From Bin5 sp965242905 (GTDB lineage: Bacteria > Chloroflexota > Anaerolineae > Caldilineales > Caldilineaceae), in contig CBDETM010000001.1 of NCBI GenBank assembly GCA_965242905.1, forward strand, positions 56,490 to 120,489: a stretch of 64,000 nt of DNA. Reading direction: 5' to 3'. Of the stretch, positions 52,712-64,000 are shown one piece after another. Position 1 is the first letter of the stretch. Every line of letters begins with the position of its first letter. A program made the position numbers and the translations under genes. The notes under the pieces were generated by a model, which saw only the letters and a list, made by a program, of their open reading frames with translations, did no database searches and was not told the DNA's origin.

Positions 52712-54997
52712 TCATTTCAGAGCCTCGACGATGCGTTCCACGTTTGTACGTACCATGCCGAGGTAGGTGTCGGCGCCGCTGCCCTCGGGCCCAAGCGAAC
52801 CCGAAAAGAGCCGGAACAGCTGCGCGCCGGTTTCGGTTGCTATGGTCTGCGCCAGCCTCTCGCTGACCGTCGTCTCGCCAAACAGGGCTGGTATTTCATG
52901 CTCCCGAACCACCTCGACCACGTCCGCAATGTGCTCCGCAGACGGCTCCACGTGCGTCGCAAGTGACGGTATGACCAGGCCGACTATCTCGAACCCATAC
53001 AACTCTGCAAAGTAGGAGAAGGCGTCGTGTGACGTGACCAGCAGTCTGCGCTCCGGCGCCACCGCGCTGACCTGCTCCTGGACCCAGGCGTGAAGCTCGT
53101 CGAGCTGCTGCCCGTACTCTGCGGCGTTCCGAAGGTAGGTCTCCGCGCCTTCAGGGTCGATAGCTGCAAGCCGGGCGGCCACTTCGTTGACCGCGACCTT
53201 CACCCGGACCGGATCGAACCAGAAGTGAGGATCCAGAGGGCCGTGGTGGTGCCCTTCATGGCCGTGCTCGTCCTCATCGTGCTCGTCGTGGCCGTGCTCA
53301 TCCTCTTCATGCTCGTCATGGCCTTCATGGGGTGCGCCGCCCGCGTCGACGAGTCCGACGAACGCCAGGCTCGACGGCGCGCCGCCGACTTCCCACTCCT
53401 CCTCGATCTCCATCTCTTCAAGGTGGATTGCCAAGACGCGGCCGCTGTTGGGGTCGGCGACGTACATCATCTCGCCGACGACGATGAAGGCGGGACGACC
53501 GGCATCACCAGGCTCGACCAACGCCATGGTTCCGAGCAGTTCGCCGTCATGCGCGTCGAGCGCGTGCAGCACGCCGTCAGTGCCGAGGATGTAGAGCAGT
53601 TCGCCATCGCTGGAGAACTTCGTGGAAACGCTCGGCTCGCTGAACACCTGGCGCATTTCGCCGTGGTCCACGTCAATCAGCCAAATGCCGTCGTCGGCGA
53701 AGCCTTCGCCGTCGAAGTAGGAGGCCTTGCCGAAGAAATGCTCGACGTGGTGGTGACCGTAGACCGACCCGATCCGGGAGTCTTCACGCATCTCCGGCGG
53801 ATTGGCGATGAACTCGTGCTCGTACTCGCCGTCGTGAGCGTGGAGGAAGAGCACGCCGCCGATGCATCCAAAGGCGGCGCCATGCTCATTGTGGGACTCA
53901 CCGTGCATGCCCGGGCATGAGCGATTGCTGGCGTCGTAGACGACCTGATCACTGAAGTCGCGAACTTCTACGCCAACAGGCAGGCTGTCGTTGGAATTCT
54001 CGGGGTAGTCGGGATTCTTCGTGGTAACGACGACGTGCTCGTCGGAGATGACCAGCGCGGCGCCATGCTGCGGTCCTGCCTCAAGCACGACCGGCTCATA
54101 GTCGCCGCGTGCGTTCGCCAGGTCCGCCTCGTTGATCAGGATGACGTGACCGTTGCTGTCTGCGAAGATCGCGGTCCAGCCGTGGCTGTTGACGTAATGG
54201 ATCGGCCGCTCGTCAGCGATCTCCAGCGCATGACGGGAGACGGGCTGTGTGACGAGGTCGTAGTGATCGCCGTGCTCGACGAGGAAGACGCCGCTGTCGA
54301 AGATGTGGATCCGGTCGTCGCCGTCCTCCGGTCCGCGGGCGAGGACGATGGCGTAGCGGTGAGCGGGGCTGGGGTGCACGGTCGCGCGGGGCGCGGCGAC
54401 CTCGAAGATTCCGCTGTCGACGTCATCGGTCGACAGATCGATGACGGAGAGATGCGCTTCTACCGCATCGGCAACGAGCAGGCGCCCCATGACCATCTCG
54501 TCATGGTCACCGTGGTCGTCGTGGTCGTCGTCGTCATGGTCACCGTGGTCGTCGTGGTCGTCGTCGCCATGGGCCTCATGGTCGTCATGCATATCGACCA
54601 TGGTGAACTCGATCGGATCGACTCCGTCACCAAGCGCGACGATCCTGGACTCGTCTGCACTGGCATTGTGCAGGAGATCCTGCAGCCAGTCGGCCTCCAG
54701 GCCGAGACCGACAGTCAACACAAGATCGGCGTCAGCTACCCTGGCAACGTCGCGCGCGCCTGGCAGAAAGTTGTGCGGGTCGCCGCCCACCGGAAGCAGG
54801 CTGAAGACCTCTACCCTGCTTCCACCTACCACCCGGGCCCAATCGGCCACGAAGTTGGTGGTCGACACCACCTGGATCGGCCCGGAGGTTGAGTCCTCCT
54901 GGTCTGACTGGGTACTTAAAGGCGCGACTGGAGTGCAAGCGGCGAGGAGGAACAGAATTGCAAGAACCGAGGGCAGAATTCGAAGTGAGTGAAACAT
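52712..54997 (-). CDS. aztC: AztC-type zinc-binding lipoprotein with inserted AztD-like propeller
   Basis: 761 residues from ATG at 54997. Lipoprotein signal MFHSLRILPSVLAILFLLAA then C. N-lobe of a cluster A-I metal-binding protein (VVSTTNFVADWARVVGGSRV, LLPVGGDPHNFLPG). At residues 131-165 the usual His-rich loop begins (MHDDHEAHGDDDHDDHGDHD). Residues 166-550 are a beta-propeller like the periplasmic zinc chaperone AztD (RLLVADAVEAHLSVIDLSTD, CIGGVLFLHAHDGEYEHEF, DGIWLIDVDHGEMRQVF, MYVADPNSGRVLAIHLEEME). A second His loop (HEGHDEHEEDEHGHDEHDED) leads to the C-lobe (GPLDPHFWFDPVRVKV, LLVTSHDAFSYFAELYGFEI, PSLATHVEPSAEHI). The frame is continuous. Family members with the lobes alone are about 300 residues. 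Confidence 0.85.
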   Translation of the reverse strand: MFHSLRILPSVLAILFLLAACTPVAPLSTQSDQEDSTSGPIQVVSTTNFVADWARVVGGSRVEVFSLLPVGGDPHNFLPGARDVARVADADLVLTVGLGLEADWLQDLLHNASADESRIVALGDGVDPIEFTMVDMHDDHEAHGDDDHDDHGDHDDDDHDDHGDHDEMVMGRLLVADAVEAHLSVIDLSTDDVDSGIFEVAAPRATVHPSPAHRYAIVLARGPEDGDDRIHIFDSGVFLVEHGDHYDLVTQPVSRHALEIADERPIHYVNSHGWTAIFADSNGHVILINEADLANARGDYEPVVLEAGPQHGAALVISDEHVVVTTKNPDYPENSNDSLPVGVEVRDFSDQVVYDASNRSCPGMHGESHNEHGAAFGCIGGVLFLHAHDGEYEHEFIANPPEMREDSRIGSVYGHHHVEHFFGKASYFDGEGFADDGIWLIDVDHGEMRQVFSEPSVSTKFSSDGELLYILGTDGVLHALDAHDGELLGTMALVEPGDAGRPAFIVVGEMMYVADPNSGRVLAIHLEEMEIEEEWEVGGAPSSLAFVGLVDAGGAPHEGHDEHEEDEHGHDEHDEDEHGHEGHHHGPLDPHFWFDPVRVKVAVNEVAARLAAIDPEGAETYLRNAAEYGQQLDELHAWVQEQVSAVAPERRLLVTSHDAFSYFAELYGFEIVGLVIPSLATHVEPSAEHIADVVEVVREHEIPALFGETTVSERLAQTIATETGAQLFRLFSGSLGPEGSGADTYLGMVRTNVERIVEALK

Positions 54998-55117
54998 CTG
55001 CGGGTACCCTTTCGCCAGGCTGGTGGCGTGTGCCCCCACAATTGGCGTCAGGCGCCGGCAGAGCTGCGGCAGTCGGTGCAGTGCCCTCCGTCGTATTGCG
55101 GGAATTGATAATTTATT

Positions 55118-55139
55118 CTGTTGCAAATTTTAGCAACAG
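55118..55139. promoter_or_regulatory. Candidate Zur operator
   Basis: CTGTTGC-AAATTTTA-GCAACAG, perfect 7-bp arms around an A/T centre, 120 bp upstream of the AztC-AztD gene. The half-site CTGTTGCAA recurs before zur (47106-47114). The binding protein is inferred. Between the operator and the zur-like 3' remnant at about 55040-55095 lies an A/T-rich stretch suited to a promoter. Confidence 0.65.
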
Positions 55140-55732
55140 CACACAGTCTAGCACACGCCAACGGCCGTGTCAACCCCGGTTCCCGTCAGCTTCTTACTCA
55201 CTTCCAAACTGATCCTGCTGACTGTATCATCTTGCCGGCGAGACAGAAAATTTACGCATGTTCACAGATCTCCTTCGTCGAGGCCGCTTCCCTGACAAGG
55301 GCTGCCGTCTTTCTTGATTCCTTTGCAGAGGGATTTTGTCATTGACTGTTTCTCCTGAAATTCGATTGTAGCGAGTCGTCCGGCTGGAGGGCCGGCGATG
55401 GCAGTTGACTGGTTGAACCGGACCGGAAATGTCACGGCCCAAACAAAGGACTAAAGCACATGAACGGGTGCATTGGGGGGAATTTGGATCAGGATTTGCA
55501 GGATCGAGGTGAATTTTCGGAATGGCTGGCGGGGGATGGTGTGGGTGTGCGAGAGGGTGGATAGGAAGGGGCCATACGGTGTTGATGGGAAGGATGGCGC
55601 GAAATGGGGACCAGGGCAGGAAGAAGGACTGCCCTTGCTGGTTGGGTTGGGGGGGATGGATGGATCGATCGGTGTAGTTGACAGAGTGTTGTTGATCTAC
55701 TTATACTTGCTCGGACAATTGAATCGGTTTCC
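55140..55732. other. Divergent intergenic region
   Basis: Separates the leftward zinc island from the rightward B12 operon. I see no supported gene. The G-rich stretch 55470-55670 gives open frames on both strands but without ribosome-binding sites or domains. Confidence 0.5.
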
Positions 55733-55862
55733 GATTGGGTGCGCCTAATGCCCGGATGCGCGGCGCACAATGGGGGAAGACCGGTGACGTTCTGATGAAC
55801 CAGTCCGGCGCTGTCCCGCAACGGTAAAGTGGAGTTGCGTCCACCAAGCCCGATAACCCGCC
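55733..55862 (+). ncRNA. Cobalamin riboswitch
   Basis: Conserved blocks in order: GGGTGCGCCTAAT, GGGGGAAGACCGGTGACG, CAGTCCGGCGCTGTCCCGCA followed by ACGGTAA (the B12 box region), and CAAGCCCGATAACCCGCC closing the core. It binds adenosyl- or related cobalamins and turns off downstream expression. It precedes a B12 synthesis operon by 200 bp, with a terminator in between. Confidence 0.9.
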
Positions 55863-55966
55863 TTTTCGGATGCTCACTCGAGCGGATCTGCAGGATGCAG
55901 GCAGGCATGTTCGAAGACCACCTTCGTGGATTGAGGGGGATGAGCGGCAAAGTCAGTTTATACGCC

Positions 55967-55994
55967 ATCCGCCGATTGGCGGATTTTCTTTTCC
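55967..55994 (+). terminator. Terminator of the riboswitch expression platform
   Basis: ATCCGCC-GATT-GGCGGAT then TTTCTTTT, a perfect 7-bp stem with U-tract, 105 bp after the riboswitch core and 65 bp before cobD. It is the likely switch for transcription attenuation. Confidence 0.8.
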
Positions 55995-56058
55995 TGGCGA
56001 TCCACCCGCAAAGTGGATCGCTTTTTTTGCAGGCGGACGGAAGGAGAAGGGCTGGGGC

Positions 56059-57072
56059 ATGCTTCGTTCTGAATACAGCGGACGACGGAGGACGCTGGCG
56101 GTGCTGACGGCGGTGCTGGCCGACATGCTGGTGGGCGATCCGCCCTCGCGTTTCCATCCTGTGGCGTGGATGGGGAGCTGGATTGGGATGCTGCGAAGGC
56201 AGGCACCAGATAGAGGGCCGCTGGCGGAACTCTTGTACGGGGCGGCGGCTATAGGCGTTAGCTCAGCGACGCTGTGGCTGGTGGGGAGGTGGGTCGCGAG
56301 TCATCTGCAGCGGTGGCGGTTCGGGTGGCTGTTGGAGGGTGCGGTATTGTCGCAGCTGCTGGCGTGGCAGGGCCTGATGCGGGCGGGCCAGGCGGTGGCG
56401 CGTCCGCTTGAGGAGGGCGATCTGGCGGAGGCGCGGCGGCAGCTGGGCTGGCACCTGGTGAGCCGGGACGTTTCGGAACTGGACGGGAGTCTGGTGGCGG
56501 CGGCGGCGATCGAATCGCTGGCGGAAAACAGCTCGGACAGTGTGATCGCGCCGCTGTTTTGGTACGGCGTAGGAGGATTGCCGGCGGCGCTGGCATACCG
56601 GTTTGTCAATACGGCGGATGCGTTGCTGGGCTATCGCGATGAGGAACATGAGTGGCTGGGGAAGAGCGCGGCGCGGGCGGACGACCTGGTCAATCTGGTG
56701 CCTGCGCGGCTGACGGCGCTGCTCATCGTTGCGTGCGCCGATATTGGCGGCGGCAACAGCGGCAGCGCGTGGCGAATCTGGCGGCGTGATGGAGGGAAGA
56801 CTGCGAGCCCGAATGCCGGCCAGCCGATGAGTGCGGCGGCGGGGGCGTTGGAGGTGGTGTTGGAGAAGGTTGGGTACTACCGGCTTGGGGATGGGCTGGC
56901 GCGGCCGGAGGCGGCTGACATCGGGCGGGCCGGCCGGCTTCTTTCGGTCACTGTTTTTGCGGGGATCGCGGCCGGGGCCGCGGCGGCACTCTTATTTTCG
57001 GGACGAAAAAAGAGAGAAGCGGCGTCTCGGCAGGGCGGCAGGCAAACGGTAGAGGAGGTGCAGGATGGTTGA
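56059..57072 (+). CDS. cobD: Adenosylcobinamide-phosphate synthase
   Basis: 337 residues from ATG at 56059; upstream in-frame codons would run through the riboswitch terminator and are rejected. ADMLVGDPPSRFHPVAWMGS at the start, SRDVSELDGSLVAAAAIESL then AENSSDSVIAPLF, and RFVNTADALLGYRDEEHEWL are the CbiB/CobD signatures; four or five membrane segments. It attaches the aminopropanol arm to adenosylcobyric acid in the membrane. Its end overlaps the next gene by 8 bp. Confidence 0.9.
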   Translation: MLRSEYSGRRRTLAVLTAVLADMLVGDPPSRFHPVAWMGSWIGMLRRQAPDRGPLAELLYGAAAIGVSSATLWLVGRWVASHLQRWRFGWLLEGAVLSQLLAWQGLMRAGQAVARPLEEGDLAEARRQLGWHLVSRDVSELDGSLVAAAAIESLAENSSDSVIAPLFWYGVGGLPAALAYRFVNTADALLGYRDEEHEWLGKSAARADDLVNLVPARLTALLIVACADIGGGNSGSAWRIWRRDGGKTASPNAGQPMSAAAGALEVVLEKVGYYRLGDGLARPEAADIGRAGRLLSVTVFAGIAAGAAAALLFSGRKKREAASRQGGRQTVEEVQDG

Positions 57073-58099
57073 GAAAAGCGTTCCCAACATGAGACATTAC
57101 GGGCGGCAGCTGTTCATCTGCAACCACGGTGACTGCGCACCAACGGAAGAGGGCGAGCGGCTTCTGCGCCTGGTATTGGAGCGGAATCGACAGCAGGGGT
57201 TGAACAAGCTTCGAAATCCGCATCGAATCAAGTGCACGCTGGCGGACTGCCTGGGCGTGTGTCAGGGGGGTCCGATTGTGGCCGTTTACCCTGACGGGAT
57301 CTGGTATCACCGGGTTGACGCGGCGGGCCTGGAGCGCATCTACCGGGAGCATCTGATCGGGGGAAAGCCGGTTGAGGAGCTGATCTTTCACCGACACTTT
57401 CCGAAAGGGCGGGAGCCTGCGTATGCGCCGGAGCTGCGGGGGGATGAAGCGATGACGCCGGCGCCGTGGGGGCCTCTGGGAGAGGAGGAGCATGAGCGTG
57501 ATCTGGAGGCCGCTGGACGGGAGGAAGAGGCGGCGGCGCAGTTGAGGCGAATAGCGGCGCGGCGTAACCGAATGAAGAAGGGGCTTGTCATCGTCAATAC
57601 GGGTGAGGGGAAAGGAAAGACTACGGCGGCGCTCGGCATTCTGACGCGAGCGTGGGGACGGAGGATGAAGGTCGGCGTCGTCCAGTTTCTCAAGCATGAG
57701 AATGCGCGTTTTGGGGAGATCCGGGCGGCGGAGCGGATGGGAGAGATAGATTGGATCAGCAGCGGGGACGGCTGGACGTGGACGAGCAGCGATATGGACG
57801 AGACGGCGGCGCGAGCACGGCATACCTGGACTGTGTGCCAGGACCGGATTGTAAACGGCGGTTACGATGTTCTGATCCTGGACGAGTTTACCTATCTGCT
57901 GCATTACGGCTGGCTGGATGGGAATGAGGCGCTGGCGTGGCTGGAAGCAAACAAGCCGCCCATGCTGCATCTGGTGATTACGGGACGGCATGCGCCGCGA
58001 AATCTGATCGACTTTGCGGACCTGGTGACAGAGATGCGGGCAATCAAGCATCCATTTGCGGAGCAGGGGATTCGGGCGCAGCCGGGAATCGAGTATTAG
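57065..58099 (+). CDS. cobO: Ferredoxin - cob(I)yrinic acid a,c-diamide adenosyltransferase fusion
   Basis: 344 residues. Residues 10-110 are a thioredoxin-like 2Fe-2S ferredoxin (LFICNHGDCAPTEEGERLLR, then IKCTLADCLGVCQGGPIVAV and YPDGIWYH, with the four expected Cys). Residues 165-344 are CobO/BtuR (LVIVNTGEGKGKTTAALGIL, VVQFLKHENARFGEIRAAER, VLILDEFTYLLHYGWL, LVITGRHAPRNLIDFADLVT). CobO adenylates cob(I)alamin-type corrinoids; cobalt must first be reduced from Co(II), so an attached ferredoxin could supply the electron. The next gene, cobN, has the same type of N-terminal fusion. Clean frame, no linker stops. Confidence 0.9.
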   Translation: MVEKSVPNMRHYGRQLFICNHGDCAPTEEGERLLRLVLERNRQQGLNKLRNPHRIKCTLADCLGVCQGGPIVAVYPDGIWYHRVDAAGLERIYREHLIGGKPVEELIFHRHFPKGREPAYAPELRGDEAMTPAPWGPLGEEEHERDLEAAGREEEAAAQLRRIAARRNRMKKGLVIVNTGEGKGKTTAALGILTRAWGRRMKVGVVQFLKHENARFGEIRAAERMGEIDWISSGDGWTWTSSDMDETAARARHTWTVCQDRIVNGGYDVLILDEFTYLLHYGWLDGNEALAWLEANKPPMLHLVITGRHAPRNLIDFADLVTEMRAIKHPFAEQGIRAQPGIEY

Positions 58100-58169
58100 A
58101 ACTGCAGTAGTCAGTGGTCGGTGGATGCGGGTGGAGAGGAGATTTGGGGAGATTGGAAGGGGCACAGGG

Positions 58170-62493
<4,324 letters not shown>

Positions 62494-62495
<2 letters not shown>

Positions 62496-62540
62496 GAGGC
62501 GCGGAGAACACCTTTTTGTCCGCGGAGGATGACTGAGGAG
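62494..62540. repeat. CTCCG-type dispersed repeat, inverted copy
   Basis: GAGGCGCGGAGAACACCTTT then TTGTCCGCGGAGGATG, the complement of the sequence type at 22402-22472. It fills the gap after cobN. Confidence 0.5.
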
Positions 62541-62668
62541 CGGAGACACCTTCTCCTTTTGGCAGGGGAGGCAGTTTGAGGGTGACCGCTGACAGTGGCG
62601 GCGAGTTAGTGAGCCGGCGTTTCTCGGGAGGTAAACTGATTCAGGCAGTTGCTGTGAAAGGAAGAGTG

Positions 62669-63910
62669 ATGAGGATGAGATGCGCACTGGTTTTGGGCTT
62701 GATTTTCGCGGTACTGGCGGGTTGCGTGGTAGCGCCGGTCGCTGTGGAGGAGGCCGGGCCTGCGGCAGCTGGCAGGGCGGGGGCAGGTTCGGCTGCGCCG
62801 GGATCGAATCTGTCTGAAGGTTGTATCGAAGCTTTCGACCCGGGCGTGGACTATTTCCCGGACAAGGTTGGGCGGGAGTATGCGGAGGGATGGAGCGTAA
62901 CGTATCACGATCATTTCAAAGTACTGACGCTGCACAACCCGTGGCGGGGGGCGGAGGAGACCTTCCAATATCTGCTGGTGCAGTGCGGCGCGCCGGTGCC
63001 GGAGGGCTTCGATGACACGCCGGCAATACGAGTGCCGGTGGGGCGTGTGGCCGCTCTGACGTCGACCGTTTTGCCGCACCTCAATGAATTGGGACTGGTG
63101 GACCGGTTGGTGGCGGTAGACCGGTTTGACTATGTCAACACGGCGGCGGTGCGCGAGATGATCGACGCAGGCGCGTTGCAGGAGGCGGGCACCGGCACGG
63201 GGGTCAACACCGAAATTCTGATCGACCTGGATCCCGAACTGATCATTACTTTCGCCTACGGAAATCTCGACTACGACACGCATCCCAAGCTGATCGAGGC
63301 CGGGCTGCCGGTAGCGTTAACCGCGGGGTATATGGAGACTTCGCCGTTGGGGCGGACGGAGTGGCTGAAGGTCACAGCGCTCTTTTTCAATCAGGAGAAG
63401 CAGGCCGGGGAGATCTTTGGCGGCATCGCCGATCGCTATGCGGAGATGGCGGACCTGGCGGCGGGCGTCGAGGAGAGGCCGACGGTACTGGTGGGCATCG
63501 CCCGAAGGGAATCGTGGCGCGTTCCGGGCGGCAACAGTTATTTTGCCCGCTATATTGCTGACGCCGGCGGCGTTTATCTGTGGCGCGACGATGAGTCGAC
63601 GGGCTCGATACCGCTGTCGATGGAGAATGTATTTGAGGCTGCCAGCGAGGCAGACGTCTGGCTACCCAATACGGGCGCGTGGTTCGGCGCGGGTGACATA
63701 TTGGCAGCTGATGAGCGGTACGCCAGCCTGGCAGCGGTGAACAGGGGCGCGGTCTACAACAATAATGCCAGACTGAATGAGTGGGGTGGGAACGACTACT
63801 GGGAGACGGGGGTGGCCAACCCGGACCTGGTGCTGGCGGACCTGATAGCGATTTTTCATCCCGAACTGCTGCCGGAGCACGAGTTGATCTGGTTTCAGCA
63901 GTTGGATTAG
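62669..63910 (+). CDS. BtuF-like ABC substrate-binding lipoprotein
   Basis: 413 residues from ATG at 62669 (GAAAGGAAG upstream). Signal MRMRCALVLGLIFAVLAGC gives a lipoprotein. The mature part is a cluster A-II binding protein (VPVGRVAALTSTVLPHLNEL, LVDRLVAVDRFDYVNTAAVR, DLDPELIITFAYGN, GYMETSPLGRTEWLKVTALF). Cobalamin, cobinamide or ferric-chelate transport are all possible for the fold; the B12 operon favours a corrinoid, or cobalt in some chelated form. No permease is visible before the window ends. Confidence 0.8.
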   Translation: MRMRCALVLGLIFAVLAGCVVAPVAVEEAGPAAAGRAGAGSAAPGSNLSEGCIEAFDPGVDYFPDKVGREYAEGWSVTYHDHFKVLTLHNPWRGAEETFQYLLVQCGAPVPEGFDDTPAIRVPVGRVAALTSTVLPHLNELGLVDRLVAVDRFDYVNTAAVREMIDAGALQEAGTGTGVNTEILIDLDPELIITFAYGNLDYDTHPKLIEAGLPVALTAGYMETSPLGRTEWLKVTALFFNQEKQAGEIFGGIADRYAEMADLAAGVEERPTVLVGIARRESWRVPGGNSYFARYIADAGGVYLWRDDESTGSIPLSMENVFEAASEADVWLPNTGAWFGAGDILAADERYASLAAVNRGAVYNNNARLNEWGGNDYWETGVANPDLVLADLIAIFHPELLPEHELIWFQQLD

Positions 63911-63922
63911 ACAGGGGCGAAG

Positions 63923-64000
63923 ATGGCGCGGGCGCTGATGATGCTGGGTACGCACTCCAATGCGGGCAAGAGCCTGCTGGCGACGGCGTTCTGCCGGATT
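63923..64000 (+). CDS. cobQ: Cobyric acid synthase, 5' end (runs off window)
   Basis: 26 codons: MARALMMLGTHSNAGKSLLA then TAFCRI, the P-loop start of CobQ amidotransferases. GGGGCGAAG precedes the ATG. It fits as the next gene of the B12 operon. Confidence 0.8.
   Translation, partial: MARALMMLGTHSNAGKSLLATAFCRI

Noticed and set aside
55473..55748. 91-codon plus-strand frame before the riboswitch
   Set aside because: Gly/Trp/Asp-rich, no ribosome-binding site, ends inside the riboswitch.

Overview
The window looks like a chromosomal or large-plasmid segment from a member of the Chloroflexota (Caldilineaceae/Anaerolineae-like). The clues are a secreted protein with long Thr-Pro linkers, high GC content, lipoprotein-type ABC binding proteins and an aerobic-type cobalt-chelatase B12 pathway. 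The phylum is an inference from gene style; there is no rRNA to confirm it. I saw no tRNA, rRNA or CRISPR array.

Layout. (1) 1-2.4 kb: the end of a HEPN-like gene, a membrane-anchored SH3/HNH/Excalibur nuclease and a small hypothetical gene. (2) 2.5-22 kb, minus strand: a type I restriction-modification locus (hsdM, hsdS, hsdR) spread over about 19.5 kb because accessory genes sit at both internal junctions. Between hsdM and hsdS are a DUF262/DUF1524 GmrSD-like nuclease, two tandem REase-HEPN genes, an unknown PD-(D/E)XK-like gene and an AAA ATPase. They are separated by two degenerate joints in which an hsdS 5' end is fused to an hsdM 3' end, so the region reads as three stacked modules of the form hsdM-accessory-hsdS. 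Between hsdS and hsdR are a darG remnant, a broken IS5-family element, an AlbA_2/ATPase gene, a replication-initiator-like gene with iteron-like repeats inside it, a short hsdS 3' scar and a BrnA-DUF433-DUF5615 toxin-antitoxin operon. (3) 22-24.3 kb: a toxin-antitoxin cluster (HepT-MntA, orphan Phd, orphan HigA).

(4) 24.6-44.4 kb: an integrated plasmid-like element, probably bounded by a serine recombinase on the left and a tyrosine recombinase on the right. It has a primase-helicase-initiator cassette with four 17-bp iterons at 22-bp spacing, a truncated Doc toxin with a well-formed autoregulated promoter, three DUF3102 genes plus one decayed copy, and 5 kb of GC-rich repeats (two copies of a 0.4-kb unit and 2.2 tandem copies of a 1-kb unit) with almost no convincing coding sequence. 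It ends with an AlbA_2 gene, an AbiE pair whose toxin is truncated, and the integrase.

(5) 45-55.1 kb, minus strand: a zinc-homeostasis island with zur, two COG0523 metal-chaperone GTPases, a WD40 protein, a divergent DegT-like protein and an AztABC-type zinc ABC transporter. Its binding protein appears to carry a complete AztD-like beta-propeller chaperone inserted into its His-rich loop. A near-perfect palindrome upstream is a candidate Zur operator. (6) 55.7-64 kb, plus strand: a cobalamin riboswitch with a downstream terminator controls cobD, a ferredoxin-cobO fusion, a ferredoxin-cobN fusion, a BtuF-like lipoprotein and the start of cobQ.

The most notable points are the modular accretion of accessory genes inside one RM operon, the AztC/AztD inserted fusion, the paired ferredoxin fusions on two successive B12 enzymes, and the unexplained 31-36 kb repeat region.
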